A stretch of 64,000 nucleotides of DNA from Kitasatospora sp. CB01950 (GCF_001905465.1 NZ_LISX01000005.1:62278-126277), one strand, 5' to 3'; shown: positions 41,908-50,542, counted from the stretch's first letter. The notes: generated by a model from the letters alone, not told the origin. Numbers and translations are program-made.

Positions 41908-43089
41908 GTGACCACAACCACCGAGACCTACGGCGTCGACCCGACCGCCTCGCCGCTCGCCCTGCTGCTGCTCGGCCGGGAGGCCGACCCGAACAGCGAG
42001 CGCGGCGTGGAGTGCCCCGGCGATCTGCCCGCCGCCTCCGACCCGGACCTGGTGGCACGCGCCCGCGCCGCCAAGGAGAAGCTCGGCGACCGCGTCTTCA
42101 TCCTGGGCCACCACTACCAGCGCGACGAGGTCATCGAGTTCGCCGATGTCACCGGCGACTCCTTCAAGCTGGCCCGGGACGCCGCGGCCCGCCCGGAGGC
42201 CGAGTACATCGTCTTCTGCGGTGTGCACTTCATGGCCGAGTCCGCCGACATCCTCACCTCCGAGCGCCAGCAGGTCGTGCTGCCGGACCTCGCCGCGGGC
42301 TGCTCGATGGCCGACATGGCCACCGCCGAGCAGGTCGCCGAGTGCTGGGACGTGCTCACCGACGCCGGGATCGCGGACGTCACCGTGCCGGTCTCGTACA
42401 TGAACTCCTCCGCCGACATCAAGGCCTTCACCGGCAAGCACGGCGGCACCATCTGCACCTCCTCCAACGCCCGGCGCGCCCTGGAGTGGGCCTTCGAGCA
42501 GGGACAGAAGGTGCTGTTCCTGCCGGACCAGCACCTGGGCCGCAACACCGCGGTACTGGAGATGGGCTTCTCGCTGGAGGACTGCGTCCTCTACAACCCG
42601 CACAAGCCGAACGGCGGCCTGACCGCCGAGCAGCTGCGGGACGCGAAGATGATCCTGTGGCGCGGCCACTGCTCGGTGCACGGCCGGTTCAGCCTGGACT
42701 CCGTCAACGAGGTCCGCGAGCGGATCCCCGGCGTCAACGTCCTGGTGCACCCCGAGTGCCGGCACGAGGTGGTCACCGCCGCCGACCAGGTCGGCTCGAC
42801 CGAGTACATCATCAAGGCGCTGGACGCCGCCGAGCCCGGTTCCAAGTGGGCCATCGGCACCGAGCTCAACCTGGTCCGCCGCCTGGCCAAGGCGCACCCG
42901 GACAAGGAGGTCGTCTTCCTCGACCGCACGGTGTGCTTCTGCTCCACCATGAACCGCATCGACCTGCCGCACCTGGTCTGGGCGCTGGAGTCGCTGGCCG
43001 AGGGCCGCGTCCCGAACGTGATCACGGTGGACGCCGAGACCGAGAAGTACGCCAAGGCCGCGCTGGACCGCATGCTGGCCCTGCCGTAA
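41908..43089 (+). CDS. nadA: quinolinate synthase A
   Basis: 393 residues. The three 4Fe-4S ligands are visible: FCGVHFMAESADIL, VLVHPECRHEVV and FLDRTVCFCSTMNRIDL. Other family blocks are ILGHHYQRDEVIEFAD, NPHKPNGGL and KWAIGTELNLVRRLA. It condenses iminoaspartate with dihydroxyacetone phosphate to quinolinate for NAD synthesis. The GTG at 41908 has AGGAGG upstream (41891-41896). No nadB or nadC is adjacent in this window. Paired palindromes overlap its promoter. erpA and the desulfurase fusion, which can supply its cluster, lie within 9 kb. It ends at a perfect 18-bp terminator stem. Confidence 0.96.
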   Translation: MTTTTETYGVDPTASPLALLLLGREADPNSERGVECPGDLPAASDPDLVARARAAKEKLGDRVFILGHHYQRDEVIEFADVTGDSFKLARDAAARPEAEYIVFCGVHFMAESADILTSERQQVVLPDLAAGCSMADMATAEQVAECWDVLTDAGIADVTVPVSYMNSSADIKAFTGKHGGTICTSSNARRALEWAFEQGQKVLFLPDQHLGRNTAVLEMGFSLEDCVLYNPHKPNGGLTAEQLRDAKMILWRGHCSVHGRFSLDSVNEVRERIPGVNVLVHPECRHEVVTAADQVGSTEYIIKALDAAEPGSKWAIGTELNLVRRLAKAHPDKEVVFLDRTVCFCSTMNRIDLPHLVWALESLAEGRVPNVITVDAETEKYAKAALDRMLALP

Positions 43090-43115
43090 CGATTCGCCTC
43101 ACGACCGCAGGCACG

Positions 43116-43155
43116 CGAGAGGGCGGGCACCCCACCAGGGGTGCCCGCCCTCTCG
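43116..43155. terminator. bidirectional terminator, perfect 18-bp stem
   Basis: CGAGAGGGCGGGCACCCC (43116-43133) pairs without mismatch with 43138-43155 around a 4-nt loop, between convergent nadA and pspAA. Confidence 0.92.
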
Positions 43156-43173
43156 TCACGAACGGCGCCCGAA

Positions 43174-43467
43174 CTAGTCCGGGATGCCCGGGATCAGGCC
43201 GTCGCCCTCGGCCCGCAGCAGCTCGCGGACCTGCTCCAGGGACGCCTCGGCGTCCGGCAGGATCAGGTCCGACGGCTCCAACGAATCCGCCGGCACCGGC
43301 GTGCCGACCTCCCGAACGGCCGCCAGCAGATTGCCGAGCGCGGCCTTGAAGCCCGCCTCGTCGCCCGCCTCGACGGCCTGGAGCAGATCGTCGTCCAGCT
43401 GGTTCAGCCGGTTCAGGTCGCCCTCGGCGACCTCGAACTGCCCCTCACCCAAGACCCGCATGATCAT
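43174..43467 (-). CDS. PspA-associated protein PspAA
   Basis: 97 residues: MIMRVLGEGQFEVAEGDLNR opens the PspAA domain, followed by LDDDLLQAVEAGDEAGFKAAL and VPADSLEPSDLILPDAEASL. PspAA proteins are encoded directly after pspA in actinobacteria and modulate its membrane-stress role; that is known for the family and fits the 27-bp spacing here. The start is ATG at 43467 (a second in-frame ATG is two codons on). No transmembrane segment. It is the distal gene of a pspA-pspAA operon. Confidence 0.85.
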   Translation of the reverse strand: MIMRVLGEGQFEVAEGDLNRLNQLDDDLLQAVEAGDEAGFKAALGNLLAAVREVGTPVPADSLEPSDLILPDAEASLEQVRELLRAEGDGLIPGIPD

Positions 43468-43494
43468 GCTGGTACGTCTCCCCTGCTCGCAGGC

Positions 43495-44283
43495 TTACTT
43501 GCGGTAGTTGATGGTGGGCGGCGGGGTGTCGTTCTTCCCCTGCTCGATCGCCTGCGGCTGGGAGGCCGGAGTGCCACCGGTCAGCTCGGCCTTCATCCGG
43601 GCCAGCTCCAGCTCGACGTCGCTGCCGCCGGCCACCCGCTCCAGCTCGGCCTCGATGTCGTCCTTGCGGCCCAGGCCGCTGGCGTCGTCGAGCGCACCGG
43701 AGGCCAGCAGCTCGTCGATCGCGCCCGCGCGGGCCTGCATCTGCGCGGTCTTGTCCTCGGCCCGCTGGATCGCCAGGCCCACGTCGCCCATCTCCTCCGA
43801 GATGCCGGAGAAGGACTCCGCGATCCGGGTCTGCGCCTGGGCGGCGGTGTAGGTGGCCTTGATGGTCTCCTTCTTGGTGCGGAAGGCGTCCACCTTGGCC
43901 TGGAGGCGCTGGGAGGCGAGCGTGAGCTTCTCCTCCTCGGCCTGCAGGGCCTGGTACTGCGTCTCCAGGTCGGTGATCTGGGACTGCAGGTTGGCCTTGC
44001 GGCTGAGTGCCTCGCGCGCCAGGTCCTCGCGGCCGAGGGACAGCGCCTTGCGGCCCTGGTCCTCGTACTTGGAGGACTGCTGCTGCAGCTGCGTCAGCTG
44101 GAGCTCCAGGCGCTTGCGGGAGGTGGCCACGTCGGCGACGCCCCTGCGCACCTTCTGCAGCAGTTCCAGCTGCTTCTGGTAGGAGTAGTCGAGCGTTTCG
44201 CGCGGGTCCTCCGCCCGGTCCAAGGCCTTGTTCGCCTTGGAGCGGAAGATCAGCCCCATACGCTTCATGATTCCGTCGCTCAT
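43495..44283 (-). CDS. pspA: PspA/IM30 family membrane-stress protein
   Basis: 262 residues, almost entirely helical coiled coil, of typical PspA length. Landmarks: MKRMGLIFRSKANKALDRAE (amphipathic N-terminal helix), DPRETLDYSYQKQLELLQKV, and ALSRKANLQSQITDLETQYQ. It polymerises on the inner membrane to protect it when the proton gradient is threatened. The ATG at 44283 starts the family N-terminus. It is divergent from a DUF3043 gene across a 204-bp region. A C-terminal extension (GGTPASQPQAIEQGKNDTPP) follows the core. Confidence 0.94.
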   Translation of the reverse strand: MSDGIMKRMGLIFRSKANKALDRAEDPRETLDYSYQKQLELLQKVRRGVADVATSRKRLELQLTQLQQQSSKYEDQGRKALSLGREDLAREALSRKANLQSQITDLETQYQALQAEEEKLTLASQRLQAKVDAFRTKKETIKATYTAAQAQTRIAESFSGISEEMGDVGLAIQRAEDKTAQMQARAGAIDELLASGALDDASGLGRKDDIEAELERVAGGSDVELELARMKAELTGGTPASQPQAIEQGKNDTPPPTINYRK

Positions 44284-44475
44284 GGGCCTCGATAGCCCCC
44301 TTCTTCGGGCCTGGGTTTGCGTCTCGTGACAGGTCGAGTGTATGCGCGACGGGGTCCCCGGCGCAGTCCACCAGCCAGCAACAATGCTGCTACAGCGAGC
44401 GGCCGTTCGGCATCGTCCTCACGATCGATATCGGTTCGCATCCGGGGGCCGGACGGAAAGCGGCCGGTCAACCCG

Positions 44476-44481
44476 TACGCT
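44476..44481 (+). promoter_or_regulatory. -10 box of a leaderless promoter for the DUF3043 gene
   Basis: TACGCT ends six bases before the GTG at 44488, the same spacing as before the GntR and desulfurase fusion genes. GGGAG between them is too near to the GTG to be a normal Shine-Dalgarno. Confidence 0.6.
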
Positions 44482-44487
44482 GGGAGT

Positions 44488-45087
44488 GTGTTTCGACGCC
44501 GCTCTGATGACTCCGCCGCCTCCTCCTCCGTCACGCTGACGAAGGACGACGAGCGGCTGCCCCGCGACCCGCAGGCCCCGAAGGGCCGGCCCACGCCCAA
44601 GCGCAGTGAGGCCGAGTCCAACCGGAAGAGCCGGGTCTCCGTCCCCAAGGACCGGAAGGAGGCCGCCCGCCAGGCCCGCGAACGGATGCGCGCCGAGCGC
44701 GAGAAGCAGCGCACCGCGCTGCTGGAGGGCGACGAGCGCCACCTGCCGGCCCGCGACAAGGGGCCGGTCAAGCGCTACGTCCGCGACTTCATCGACTCCC
44801 GCTGGGCCGCGGCCGAGTTCTTCCTGCCGTACGCCGTCGTGGTGCTGGTGCTCTCCATCACCAAGATCGGCTACCTGCAGCTGCTCTCCACGCTGCTGTT
44901 CATGGTCTTCTTCGTGGTGGTCATCCTGGACTTCGTCCGGATCGGCTTCACGCTGCGCAAGGGCCTCGCCGAGCGCTTCCCGAACGGGGACACCCGCGGC
45001 GCCCTGATGTACGGCCTGATGCGCACCCTGCAGATGCGCCGCCTGCGACTGCCCAAGCCGATGGTCAAGCGGGGCGAGCGGCCCTGA
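44488..45087 (+). CDS. DUF3043 family membrane protein
   Basis: 199 residues. A long basic arm (EAARQARERMRAEREKQRTA and neighbours) leads into RYVRDFIDSRWAAAEFFLP, then two hydrophobic helices (YAVVVLVLSITKIGYLQLLS and LLFMVFFVVVILDFVRIGFT), and a basic tail LRKGLAERFPNGDTRGALMY. These are hallmarks of DUF3043, an actinobacterial family of unknown role. The GTG at 44488 fits a leaderless message. Its TGA overlaps a CTG that is the best start for the downstream methyltransferase (CTGA), so the two are probably made together. Confidence 0.85.
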   Translation: MFRRRSDDSAASSSVTLTKDDERLPRDPQAPKGRPTPKRSEAESNRKSRVSVPKDRKEAARQARERMRAEREKQRTALLEGDERHLPARDKGPVKRYVRDFIDSRWAAAEFFLPYAVVVLVLSITKIGYLQLLSTLLFMVFFVVVILDFVRIGFTLRKGLAERFPNGDTRGALMYGLMRTLQMRRLRLPKPMVKRGERP

Positions 45088-45983
45088 CCGCGGAAGCCGT
45101 TCCGCCGTACTGGGCCCCGCCGGCGCAGCAGCCGGTCGGGGCCTTCGGCACGCCGGGCATCCCCGCCCAGTACGGGGCGCCGCGCGGTCGGCACGGGCGG
45201 CTGCCCGCCCGCGGCGGGCCGTACCACAGCGGGGCCGGCGAATGGCTGGAACGGCACGGCGGACTCCACAACCTGGTCCGCCAGGAACTCGTCACCCGGC
45301 AGCTCGCCGAACAGCTCACCCGCGGCACCGCGCTGCGGGTGCTCGACGTCGGCTGCGCCGAGGGCACCCAGGCGCTGCGGCTCGCCCGCGCCGGGCACTT
45401 CGTCACCGGCATCGACCCGGACCCGGACATCCTCGGCGTCGCCCAGCAGGCGCTGGCCGCCGAGCCCCCCGAGGTCCGCGACCGGGTCCAGCTGCTCACC
45501 GGCGACGGCCACCAGGTCGGCCGCTGGTTCGGGCCGCGCAGCTTCGACCTGGTGCTCTGCCACGGCACCCTGATGTACCTGCCCGACCCGGACCCGATGC
45601 TCGCCTCGGTCGCCCGCATCCTCGCCCCCGAGGGGCTGCTCTCGCTGCTGGTCCGCAACGGCGACGCGCTGGCCATGCGGGCCGGGCTGACCGGCGACTG
45701 GCGGGCCTGCCAGGAGGCCTTCGACACCACCCGCTACACCAACCGCCTCGGCCTGCCCGCCCGCGCCGACCGGCTCGCCGAACTCTCCAGCACCCTCACC
45801 GGGTTCGCCGTCCCCGTCCGCCACTGGTACGGGGTGCGGGTCTTCACCGACACCATGGAGGACGAGGCCGCCCCGGTCGACGGCCGCCAGCTCGGCCGGC
45901 TGCTGGACGCCGAGGAACGGGCCGGCAAGCAGGACCCGTACCGGCACGTCGCCGCCCTCCTGCACGTGATCGCGGAGAAGTGA
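45084..45983 (+). CDS. class I SAM-dependent methyltransferase; probable CTG start
   Basis: 299 residues if started at CTG 45084. The N-terminal 50 residues are Pro/Gly-rich (AEAVPPYWAPPAQQPVG), then EWLERHGGLHNLVRQELVTR leads to motif I LRVLDVGCAEGTQA, the acidic residue in TGIDPDPDILG, LTGDGHQVGRW and FDLVLCHGTLMYLPDP. No ATG, GTG or TTG is available in frame before GTG 45339, which lies in motif I and would delete the SAM fold's first helix. The CTGA overlap with DUF3043 supplies coupling. The neighbourhood gives no substrate; small molecule or tRNA are both open. The C-terminal part resembles SmtA/CmoM-like methyltransferases. Confidence 0.8.
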   Translation: MTAEAVPPYWAPPAQQPVGAFGTPGIPAQYGAPRGRHGRLPARGGPYHSGAGEWLERHGGLHNLVRQELVTRQLAEQLTRGTALRVLDVGCAEGTQALRLARAGHFVTGIDPDPDILGVAQQALAAEPPEVRDRVQLLTGDGHQVGRWFGPRSFDLVLCHGTLMYLPDPDPMLASVARILAPEGLLSLLVRNGDALAMRAGLTGDWRACQEAFDTTRYTNRLGLPARADRLAELSSTLTGFAVPVRHWYGVRVFTDTMEDEAAPVDGRQLGRLLDAEERAGKQDPYRHVAALLHVIAEK

Positions 45984-46013
45984 CGCCGGACGCGGCCGGA
46001 CCCTGACGGACTC

Positions 46014-46214
46014 TCAGGCCTCGTGCAGGCTCATCGGGTAGATGTCGCGGCCGTCCTCGACCAGCACCACCCGGTCGACACCGTCGTCCAGCAGCGTCTT
46101 CCACTCCTCGCCGATCCACGTCTCGGCGTCGCCCTGGCTGGAGAACTCCTCGGCGCCGCCGTCCTGGGCCACCGGGGTGCCGTCGTTCTTCTCGTACCGC
46201 CAGGTCCACACCAT
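46014..46214 (-). CDS. small conserved hypothetical protein
   Basis: 66 residues: MVWTWRYEKNDGTPVAQDGG, then AETWIGEEWKTLLDDGVDRV and VLVEDGRDIYPMSLHEA. It is acidic with several Trp, and compact. The ATG at 46214 has GGAGGAG six bases upstream (46221-46227), a strong RBS that fixes the start. No known fold can be named. It converges with the methyltransferase (30 bp between stops) and is divergent from cobU. Confidence 0.75.
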   Translation of the reverse strand: MVWTWRYEKNDGTPVAQDGGAEEFSSQGDAETWIGEEWKTLLDDGVDRVVLVEDGRDIYPMSLHEA

Positions 46215-46306
46215 GCCGGGCTCCTCCGGGTCAATGCTGCTGAAGGGTTGCGACAGTAGCGTGCCCAGCTGGAATCCGGGCATGCGCCGTCCGGCAGGAT
46301 GGTCGC

Positions 46307-46867
46307 ATGGCTCTCCCCCGCACCCTGCTGCTCGGCGGCGCCCGCTCCGGCAAGTCCACGCACGCCGAACGGCTCCTCGCCGACCGCCCCGACGTGCTGT
46401 ACGTCGCCACCTCCGGCACCCGTGACGGCGACACCGACTGGGCGCACCGCGTCGAACTCCACCGCTCCCGCCGCCCGGCCGGCTGGCGCACCGCCGAGAC
46501 CTGCGCGCTGGAGGCCGTGCTCGCCGACCGCACCGACCCGGCGCCGGTGCTGATCGACTGCCTCGCACTGTGGCTGACCTCGGTGATGGACGAGCACGAC
46601 GCCTGGGACGACGAACGCTGGCACGACGGCGGACGGGAGGCCGTCGAGGCGCGCTGCGCGGCACTGGCCGCCGCCTGGGCCGCCACCCGGCGAACGGTCG
46701 TCGCGGTCTCCAACGAGGTCGGCATGGGCGTCGTCCCCGCCACCGCCTCCGGGCGGCGCTTCCGGGACACCCTCGGACGGCTCAACATGGCTGTCGCCGA
46801 CGCCTCCGAGCAGGTGCTGCTGGTGGTGGCCGGACAGGTGCTGACCATCAAAGCGGTGGCCGTGTAG
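46307..46867 (+). CDS. cobU: adenosylcobinamide kinase / adenosylcobinamide-phosphate guanylyltransferase
   Basis: 186 residues. Walker A LLLGGARSGKSTHAERLL, the CobU-typical VLIDCLALWLTSVM, AVSNEVGMGVVPATASGRRFRD and C-terminal VLLVVAGQVLTIKAV identify it. It phosphorylates adenosylcobinamide and then adds GMP in the late cobalamin pathway. A CAGGAT box ends six bases before the ATG at 46307, so the message may be leaderless. It is the first gene of cobU-cobT-cobS; cobT starts 11 bases after its stop. No cobalamin riboswitch is visible upstream. Confidence 0.94.
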   Translation: MALPRTLLLGGARSGKSTHAERLLADRPDVLYVATSGTRDGDTDWAHRVELHRSRRPAGWRTAETCALEAVLADRTDPAPVLIDCLALWLTSVMDEHDAWDDERWHDGGREAVEARCAALAAAWAATRRTVVAVSNEVGMGVVPATASGRRFRDTLGRLNMAVADASEQVLLVVAGQVLTIKAVAV

Positions 46868-46878
46868 ATTGCCGAGCG

Positions 46879-47997
46879 ATGGACACCACCGTGGATCTCG
46901 ACACTTTCTCCTCGCTCGTCGAACGGCCTGACGAGAGTGCGCGGCGCGGCGCCGAGGAGCGCTGGCAGCAGTTGGCCATGCCGCGCGGCGGCCTGGGCCG
47001 GCTCCAGGAGCTGGCGGCCTGGCTGGCGTCCGCGCAGGGCGAGGCGCCGACCCGCCCGCTGACCGCCGGCAAGGTCCTGCTGTTCGCCGCCGACCACGGC
47101 GTCGCCTCGCTCGGCATCTCCACCCTCGACGCCCGCGGCGGCACCGCCGACCGGGTCCGCGCCGTGCTCGACGGCACCGCGCCGGTCTCCGTCCTGGCCC
47201 GCCGCTACGGCGCGGACGTCCGAGTGGTCGACGTCGCGGTCGACGCCGACCCCGCCGAGTTCCCCGAAGAGGTCGTCCGCCACCGCGTCCGGCGCGGCTC
47301 CGGCCGCATCGACGTCGAGAACGCGCTCACCCTCGACGAAGCCGCCCGGGCCTTCCGGGCCGGCATGGCCGTCGCCGACGAGGAGGCCGACGCCGGGACC
47401 GACCTGGTCCTGCTCGGCGACCTCGGCGTCGGCTCCACCACCGTCGCCGCCGTCCTGATCGGCGCGCTCTGCGGCACCGACGCCGCCGCCGTCACCGGCC
47501 GCGGCTCCGGGATCGACGACCGGGTGTGGATGGTCAAGTGCGCCACCATCCGCGACGCGCTGCGCCGGGCCCGCCCGGTGCTCGGCGACCAGCTCGCGCT
47601 GCTCGCCGCGACCGGCGGCGCCGACTTCGCGGCGATCACCGGGTTCCTGCTCCAGGCCGCCGTCCGCAAACTCCCCGTCGTCCTCGACGGCGTGGTCTCC
47701 GCGGCCTGCGCGCTGGTCGCCCAGCGGATCGCCTTCCGCGCCCCCGAGTGGTGGCGCGCCGCCTCCCTGACCGGCGAACCCGCCCAGGCCAAGGCCTACG
47801 ACCGCCTCACCCTGACGCCCCTGCAGGACGTCGGCGTCACCATGGGCGAGGGCATCTCCGCCCTCCTCGCCCTCCCCCTCCTGCAGGCCGCGACGGACAC
47901 CCTCGCGGAGCCTGCCGCGGTCCCCAGCGCGAAGCCGCTGCCGCCGCGGGCCCCGGCGAAGCTGCCGACGGCCGCGGAGCTGCTGGGCCGCTACTGA
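46879..47997 (+). CDS. cobT: nicotinate-nucleotide-dimethylbenzimidazole phosphoribosyltransferase
   Basis: 372 residues. RWQQLAMPRGGLGRLQELAA, the LLFAADHGVASLGIS block, LLGDLGVGSTTVAAVLIGAL, GRGSGIDD and the C-terminal VTMGEGISALLALPLLQAA with the catalytic Glu are all intact. It makes alpha-ribazole phosphate, the lower ligand of cobalamin. The ATG at 46879 gives the best N-terminus; TAGATT lies eight bases before it. It lies between cobU and cobS, 65 bp before the latter. Its C-terminus has a short Pro/Ala tail. Confidence 0.94.
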   Translation: MDTTVDLDTFSSLVERPDESARRGAEERWQQLAMPRGGLGRLQELAAWLASAQGEAPTRPLTAGKVLLFAADHGVASLGISTLDARGGTADRVRAVLDGTAPVSVLARRYGADVRVVDVAVDADPAEFPEEVVRHRVRRGSGRIDVENALTLDEAARAFRAGMAVADEEADAGTDLVLLGDLGVGSTTVAAVLIGALCGTDAAAVTGRGSGIDDRVWMVKCATIRDALRRARPVLGDQLALLAATGGADFAAITGFLLQAAVRKLPVVLDGVVSAACALVAQRIAFRAPEWWRAASLTGEPAQAKAYDRLTLTPLQDVGVTMGEGISALLALPLLQAATDTLAEPAAVPSAKPLPPRAPAKLPTAAELLGRY

Positions 47998-48062
47998 GCG
48001 CACGGCGCGCGAAGCCGTGGAACCCTTCGCGATGAGAATCTGCACGTGAAAGGCCCCGGCTG

Positions 48063-48833
48063 GTGAGCACCGACGTTCCGCGCCCGTCCGCGCTCGGCCC
48101 GGGACTCCGGTTCGCGTTCGGAACGCTGACGGTGTTTCGGGTACGGGTGCACCGGTGGGACCGCGCGGCCGGCGGGGTGGCGATGGTGGTCGCGCCGGTG
48201 GTCGGGCTGGTGGTGGGGGCGCTCGCGGGAGGCGCGGGGGCGCTCCTCGCGTGGCGGGGCGGGGCGTGGTTGGGCGCCGTCGCGGTGGTGGCCGTCGGGG
48301 CGGTGGCGACGCGGGGGCTGCACCTGGACGGCGTGGCCGATGTCGCGGACGGGCTGGGCAGCGGAAAGCCCGCCGAGGACGCCCTGCGGATCATGAAGCA
48401 GTCGGACATCGGGCCGTTCGGCGTGCTGACTCTCATTCTTCTGATGCTCACTCAGATCGCCGTGCTCGCAGGCCAGTTCGAGCAAGGCCTCTGGCGCGGC
48501 GCGCTCGCCGCCGCCGTCGCGGCGGTCGCGGGCCGGACCGCGCTGGCATGGGGTTGTCTGCGCCCGGTGCCGGCCGCCCGGCCCGGGGGGCTGGGGGCGA
48601 TGGTGGCGAGCACGGTGCGTCCGGTGACGGCCGCGGCGGTGACGCTGGCGGCGGCCGGCGCGGCGGCGGCGTTGCGGTGGGAGTGCGGGGTGGCCGTACT
48701 GCTCGGAGTGGCCGTTGCCGCAGGCGTGTTGCGGCGGTGCGTGCGGCGTTTCGGCGGGGTGACGGGCGATGTGCTGGGGGCGTTGGTGGAGTCCTCGGCG
48801 ACCGCGACGCTGGTGGCACTCGCGCTGATATGA
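48063..48833 (+). CDS. cobS: adenosylcobinamide-GDP ribazoletransferase (cobalamin synthase)
   Basis: 256 residues, polytopic (about seven hydrophobic segments). The metal/substrate motif TRGLHLDGVADVADGLGSGK is conserved, with SDIGPFGVLTLILLMLTQI and TGDVLGALVESSATATLVAL following. It joins adenosylcobinamide-GDP with alpha-ribazole at the membrane to make cobalamin. The GTG at 48063 has AAAGG upstream (48048-48052). It ends the cobUTS set; pepA follows after 213 bp in the same direction with its own likely promoter. Confidence 0.94.
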   Translation: MSTDVPRPSALGPGLRFAFGTLTVFRVRVHRWDRAAGGVAMVVAPVVGLVVGALAGGAGALLAWRGGAWLGAVAVVAVGAVATRGLHLDGVADVADGLGSGKPAEDALRIMKQSDIGPFGVLTLILLMLTQIAVLAGQFEQGLWRGALAAAVAAVAGRTALAWGCLRPVPAARPGGLGAMVASTVRPVTAAAVTLAAAGAAAALRWECGVAVLLGVAVAAGVLRRCVRRFGGVTGDVLGALVESSATATLVALALI

Positions 48834-49046
48834 CGTCCGGCCCCGGCCGGAGTTCACGCACCGTCACCGTCGGCGGCGGTTCGTACAGGGCGACAGGCGG
48901 GGCGGCGCAATCCCAATATGCGGACTACCATGCGGTGAGCACCCTGGCCCCCGTGCCCGTTTTGCCGCGGAGTCTGCCTGGGTTTGCCGGTCGGCCATCG
49001 AGGCCGTCACCGGCTGTGGACCGCGAAAGAACAGGACGCATTTGTC

Positions 49047-50531
49047 GTGACTGCACTGTCTGTGAGCACCTCCTCCGCCGCGAGCCTGCGGGCGGATGTC
49101 CTGGTGATCGGTGTCGCCAAGGGCCCCAAGGGCCTGATCGTGGCGGCCGGCGCCGAGGCGGTCGTCGAGGCGTTCGAGGGCAAGCTGGCCGAGGTCCTCA
49201 CCACCCTGGGTGCCACCGGCGCCGAGGGTGAGGCGGTCAAGCTTCCCGCGCCGGCCGGCCTGAAGGCCCCGCTGGTGCTGGCCGTCGGCCTGGGCGAGGC
49301 CGCTGACGGCGCGTTCGGCGCCGAGGAGCTGCGCAAGGCCGCCGGTGTGGCCGCCCGCACCCTGGCCGGTACGAAGAAGGTCGCGCTGGCGCTGCCGACC
49401 GACGACGTCGAGGCGGTCGCGCTGGGCGCGCTGCTCGGCTCGTACGCGTTCGGCACCTACAAGGCCGAGTCGAAGGCCCCCGTCGCCGAGCTGGTCGTGC
49501 TGACCGACCGCAAGGGCTCGAAGGACGCCAAGGCCGCCGTGGAGCGCGCCACGGTGCTGGGCGAGGAGATGAACCGGGCCCGTGACCTGGTCAACACTGC
49601 CCCGAACGACCTGAACCCGAAGTCCTTCGCCACGATCGCCCAGGCGGCCGGCAAGGAGCACGGCCTGAAGGTCGAGGTGCTGGACGAGAAGGCGCTGACC
49701 AAGGGCGGCTTCGGCGGCCTCCTCGGCGTCGGCAACGGCTCGACCAACCCGCCGCGGCTGGTGAAGGTGGCCTACACCCACCCGAAGGCGAAGGCCTCGC
49801 TGGCGTTCGTCGGCAAGGGCATCACCTACGACTCGGGCGGCATCTCGCTGAAGCCGGCCGGCCACAACGAGACCATGAAGTGCGACATGGCCGGCGCCGC
49901 CGCGGTGTTCGCCGCCGTGGTCGCCGCCAAGCGCCTGGGCCTGCAGGTCAACGTGACGGCGTGGCTGGCGCTGGCGGAGAACATGCCGTCCGGCACCGCG
50001 ACCCGCCCCGGCGACGTGCTGCGGATGTACGGCGGCAAGACCGTCGAGGTGCTGAACACCGACGCCGAGGGCCGCCTGGTGCTGGCCGACGCGATCGTCC
50101 GGGCCGGCGAGGAGCAGCCCGACGTGATCGTCGACGTGGCGACCCTGACCGGCGCGATGGTGCTGGCGCTGGGCAACCGCACCTTCGGTGTGATGGCCAA
50201 CGACGACGCGCTGCGCACCCAGCTGCACGAGGCCGCGGGCGCGGTGGGCGAGGCCTCCTGGCCGATGCCGCTGCCGGCCGACCTGCGCAAGGGCATGGTC
50301 GAGTCGACCATCGCCGACCTGGCGAACATGGGCGAGCGGATGGGCGGCGGCCTGGTGGCCGGTCTGTTCCTGAAGGAGTTCGTCGCCGAGGGCATCGACT
50401 GGGCGCACATCGACATCGCCGGCCCGGCGTTCAACGAGGGCGGCCCGTTCGGCTACACCCCGAAGGGCGGCACCGCCAGCGCGGTGCGCACCCTGGTCCG
50501 TTTCGCGGAGGAGACCGCCGCGGGCAAGTGA
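49047..50531 (+). CDS. pepA: leucyl aminopeptidase (M17)
   Basis: 494 residues, full-length M17 enzyme. The C-terminal catalytic domain has FVGKGITYDSGGISLKP (metal Lys/Asp), KCDMAGAAAVFA (metal Asp), VLNTDAEGRLVLADA (the NTDAEGRL signature with Asp, Glu and catalytic Arg). The enzyme is a cytoplasmic hexamer removing N-terminal Leu and other residues. The GTG at 49047 has AGGA 11 bases upstream; there is no signal peptide. The N-terminal regulatory domain is complete. The gene ends at a hairpin before lpdA. It lies upstream of two 2-oxoacid dehydrogenase components. Confidence 0.94.
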   Translation: MTALSVSTSSAASLRADVLVIGVAKGPKGLIVAAGAEAVVEAFEGKLAEVLTTLGATGAEGEAVKLPAPAGLKAPLVLAVGLGEAADGAFGAEELRKAAGVAARTLAGTKKVALALPTDDVEAVALGALLGSYAFGTYKAESKAPVAELVVLTDRKGSKDAKAAVERATVLGEEMNRARDLVNTAPNDLNPKSFATIAQAAGKEHGLKVEVLDEKALTKGGFGGLLGVGNGSTNPPRLVKVAYTHPKAKASLAFVGKGITYDSGGISLKPAGHNETMKCDMAGAAAVFAAVVAAKRLGLQVNVTAWLALAENMPSGTATRPGDVLRMYGGKTVEVLNTDAEGRLVLADAIVRAGEEQPDVIVDVATLTGAMVLALGNRTFGVMANDDALRTQLHEAAGAVGEASWPMPLPADLRKGMVESTIADLANMGERMGGGLVAGLFLKEFVAEGIDWAHIDIAGPAFNEGGPFGYTPKGGTASAVRTLVRFAEETAAGK

Positions 50532-50542
50532 CCCGTTGACCT

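Noticed and set aside
44317..44487. Upstream extension of DUF3043
   Set aside because: The extension is Arg/Ser/Pro-rich, has no RBS, and runs through the predicted promoter of the GTG start at 44488.
45339..45983. Methyltransferase starting at GTG 45339
   Set aside because: That start lies within motif I and would remove the N-terminal helices; clear protein-like sequence continues upstream to the CTGA junction.
46215..46306. Cobalamin riboswitch before cobU
   Set aside because: The region is too short and lacks the B12-box GCCACTG-type core.
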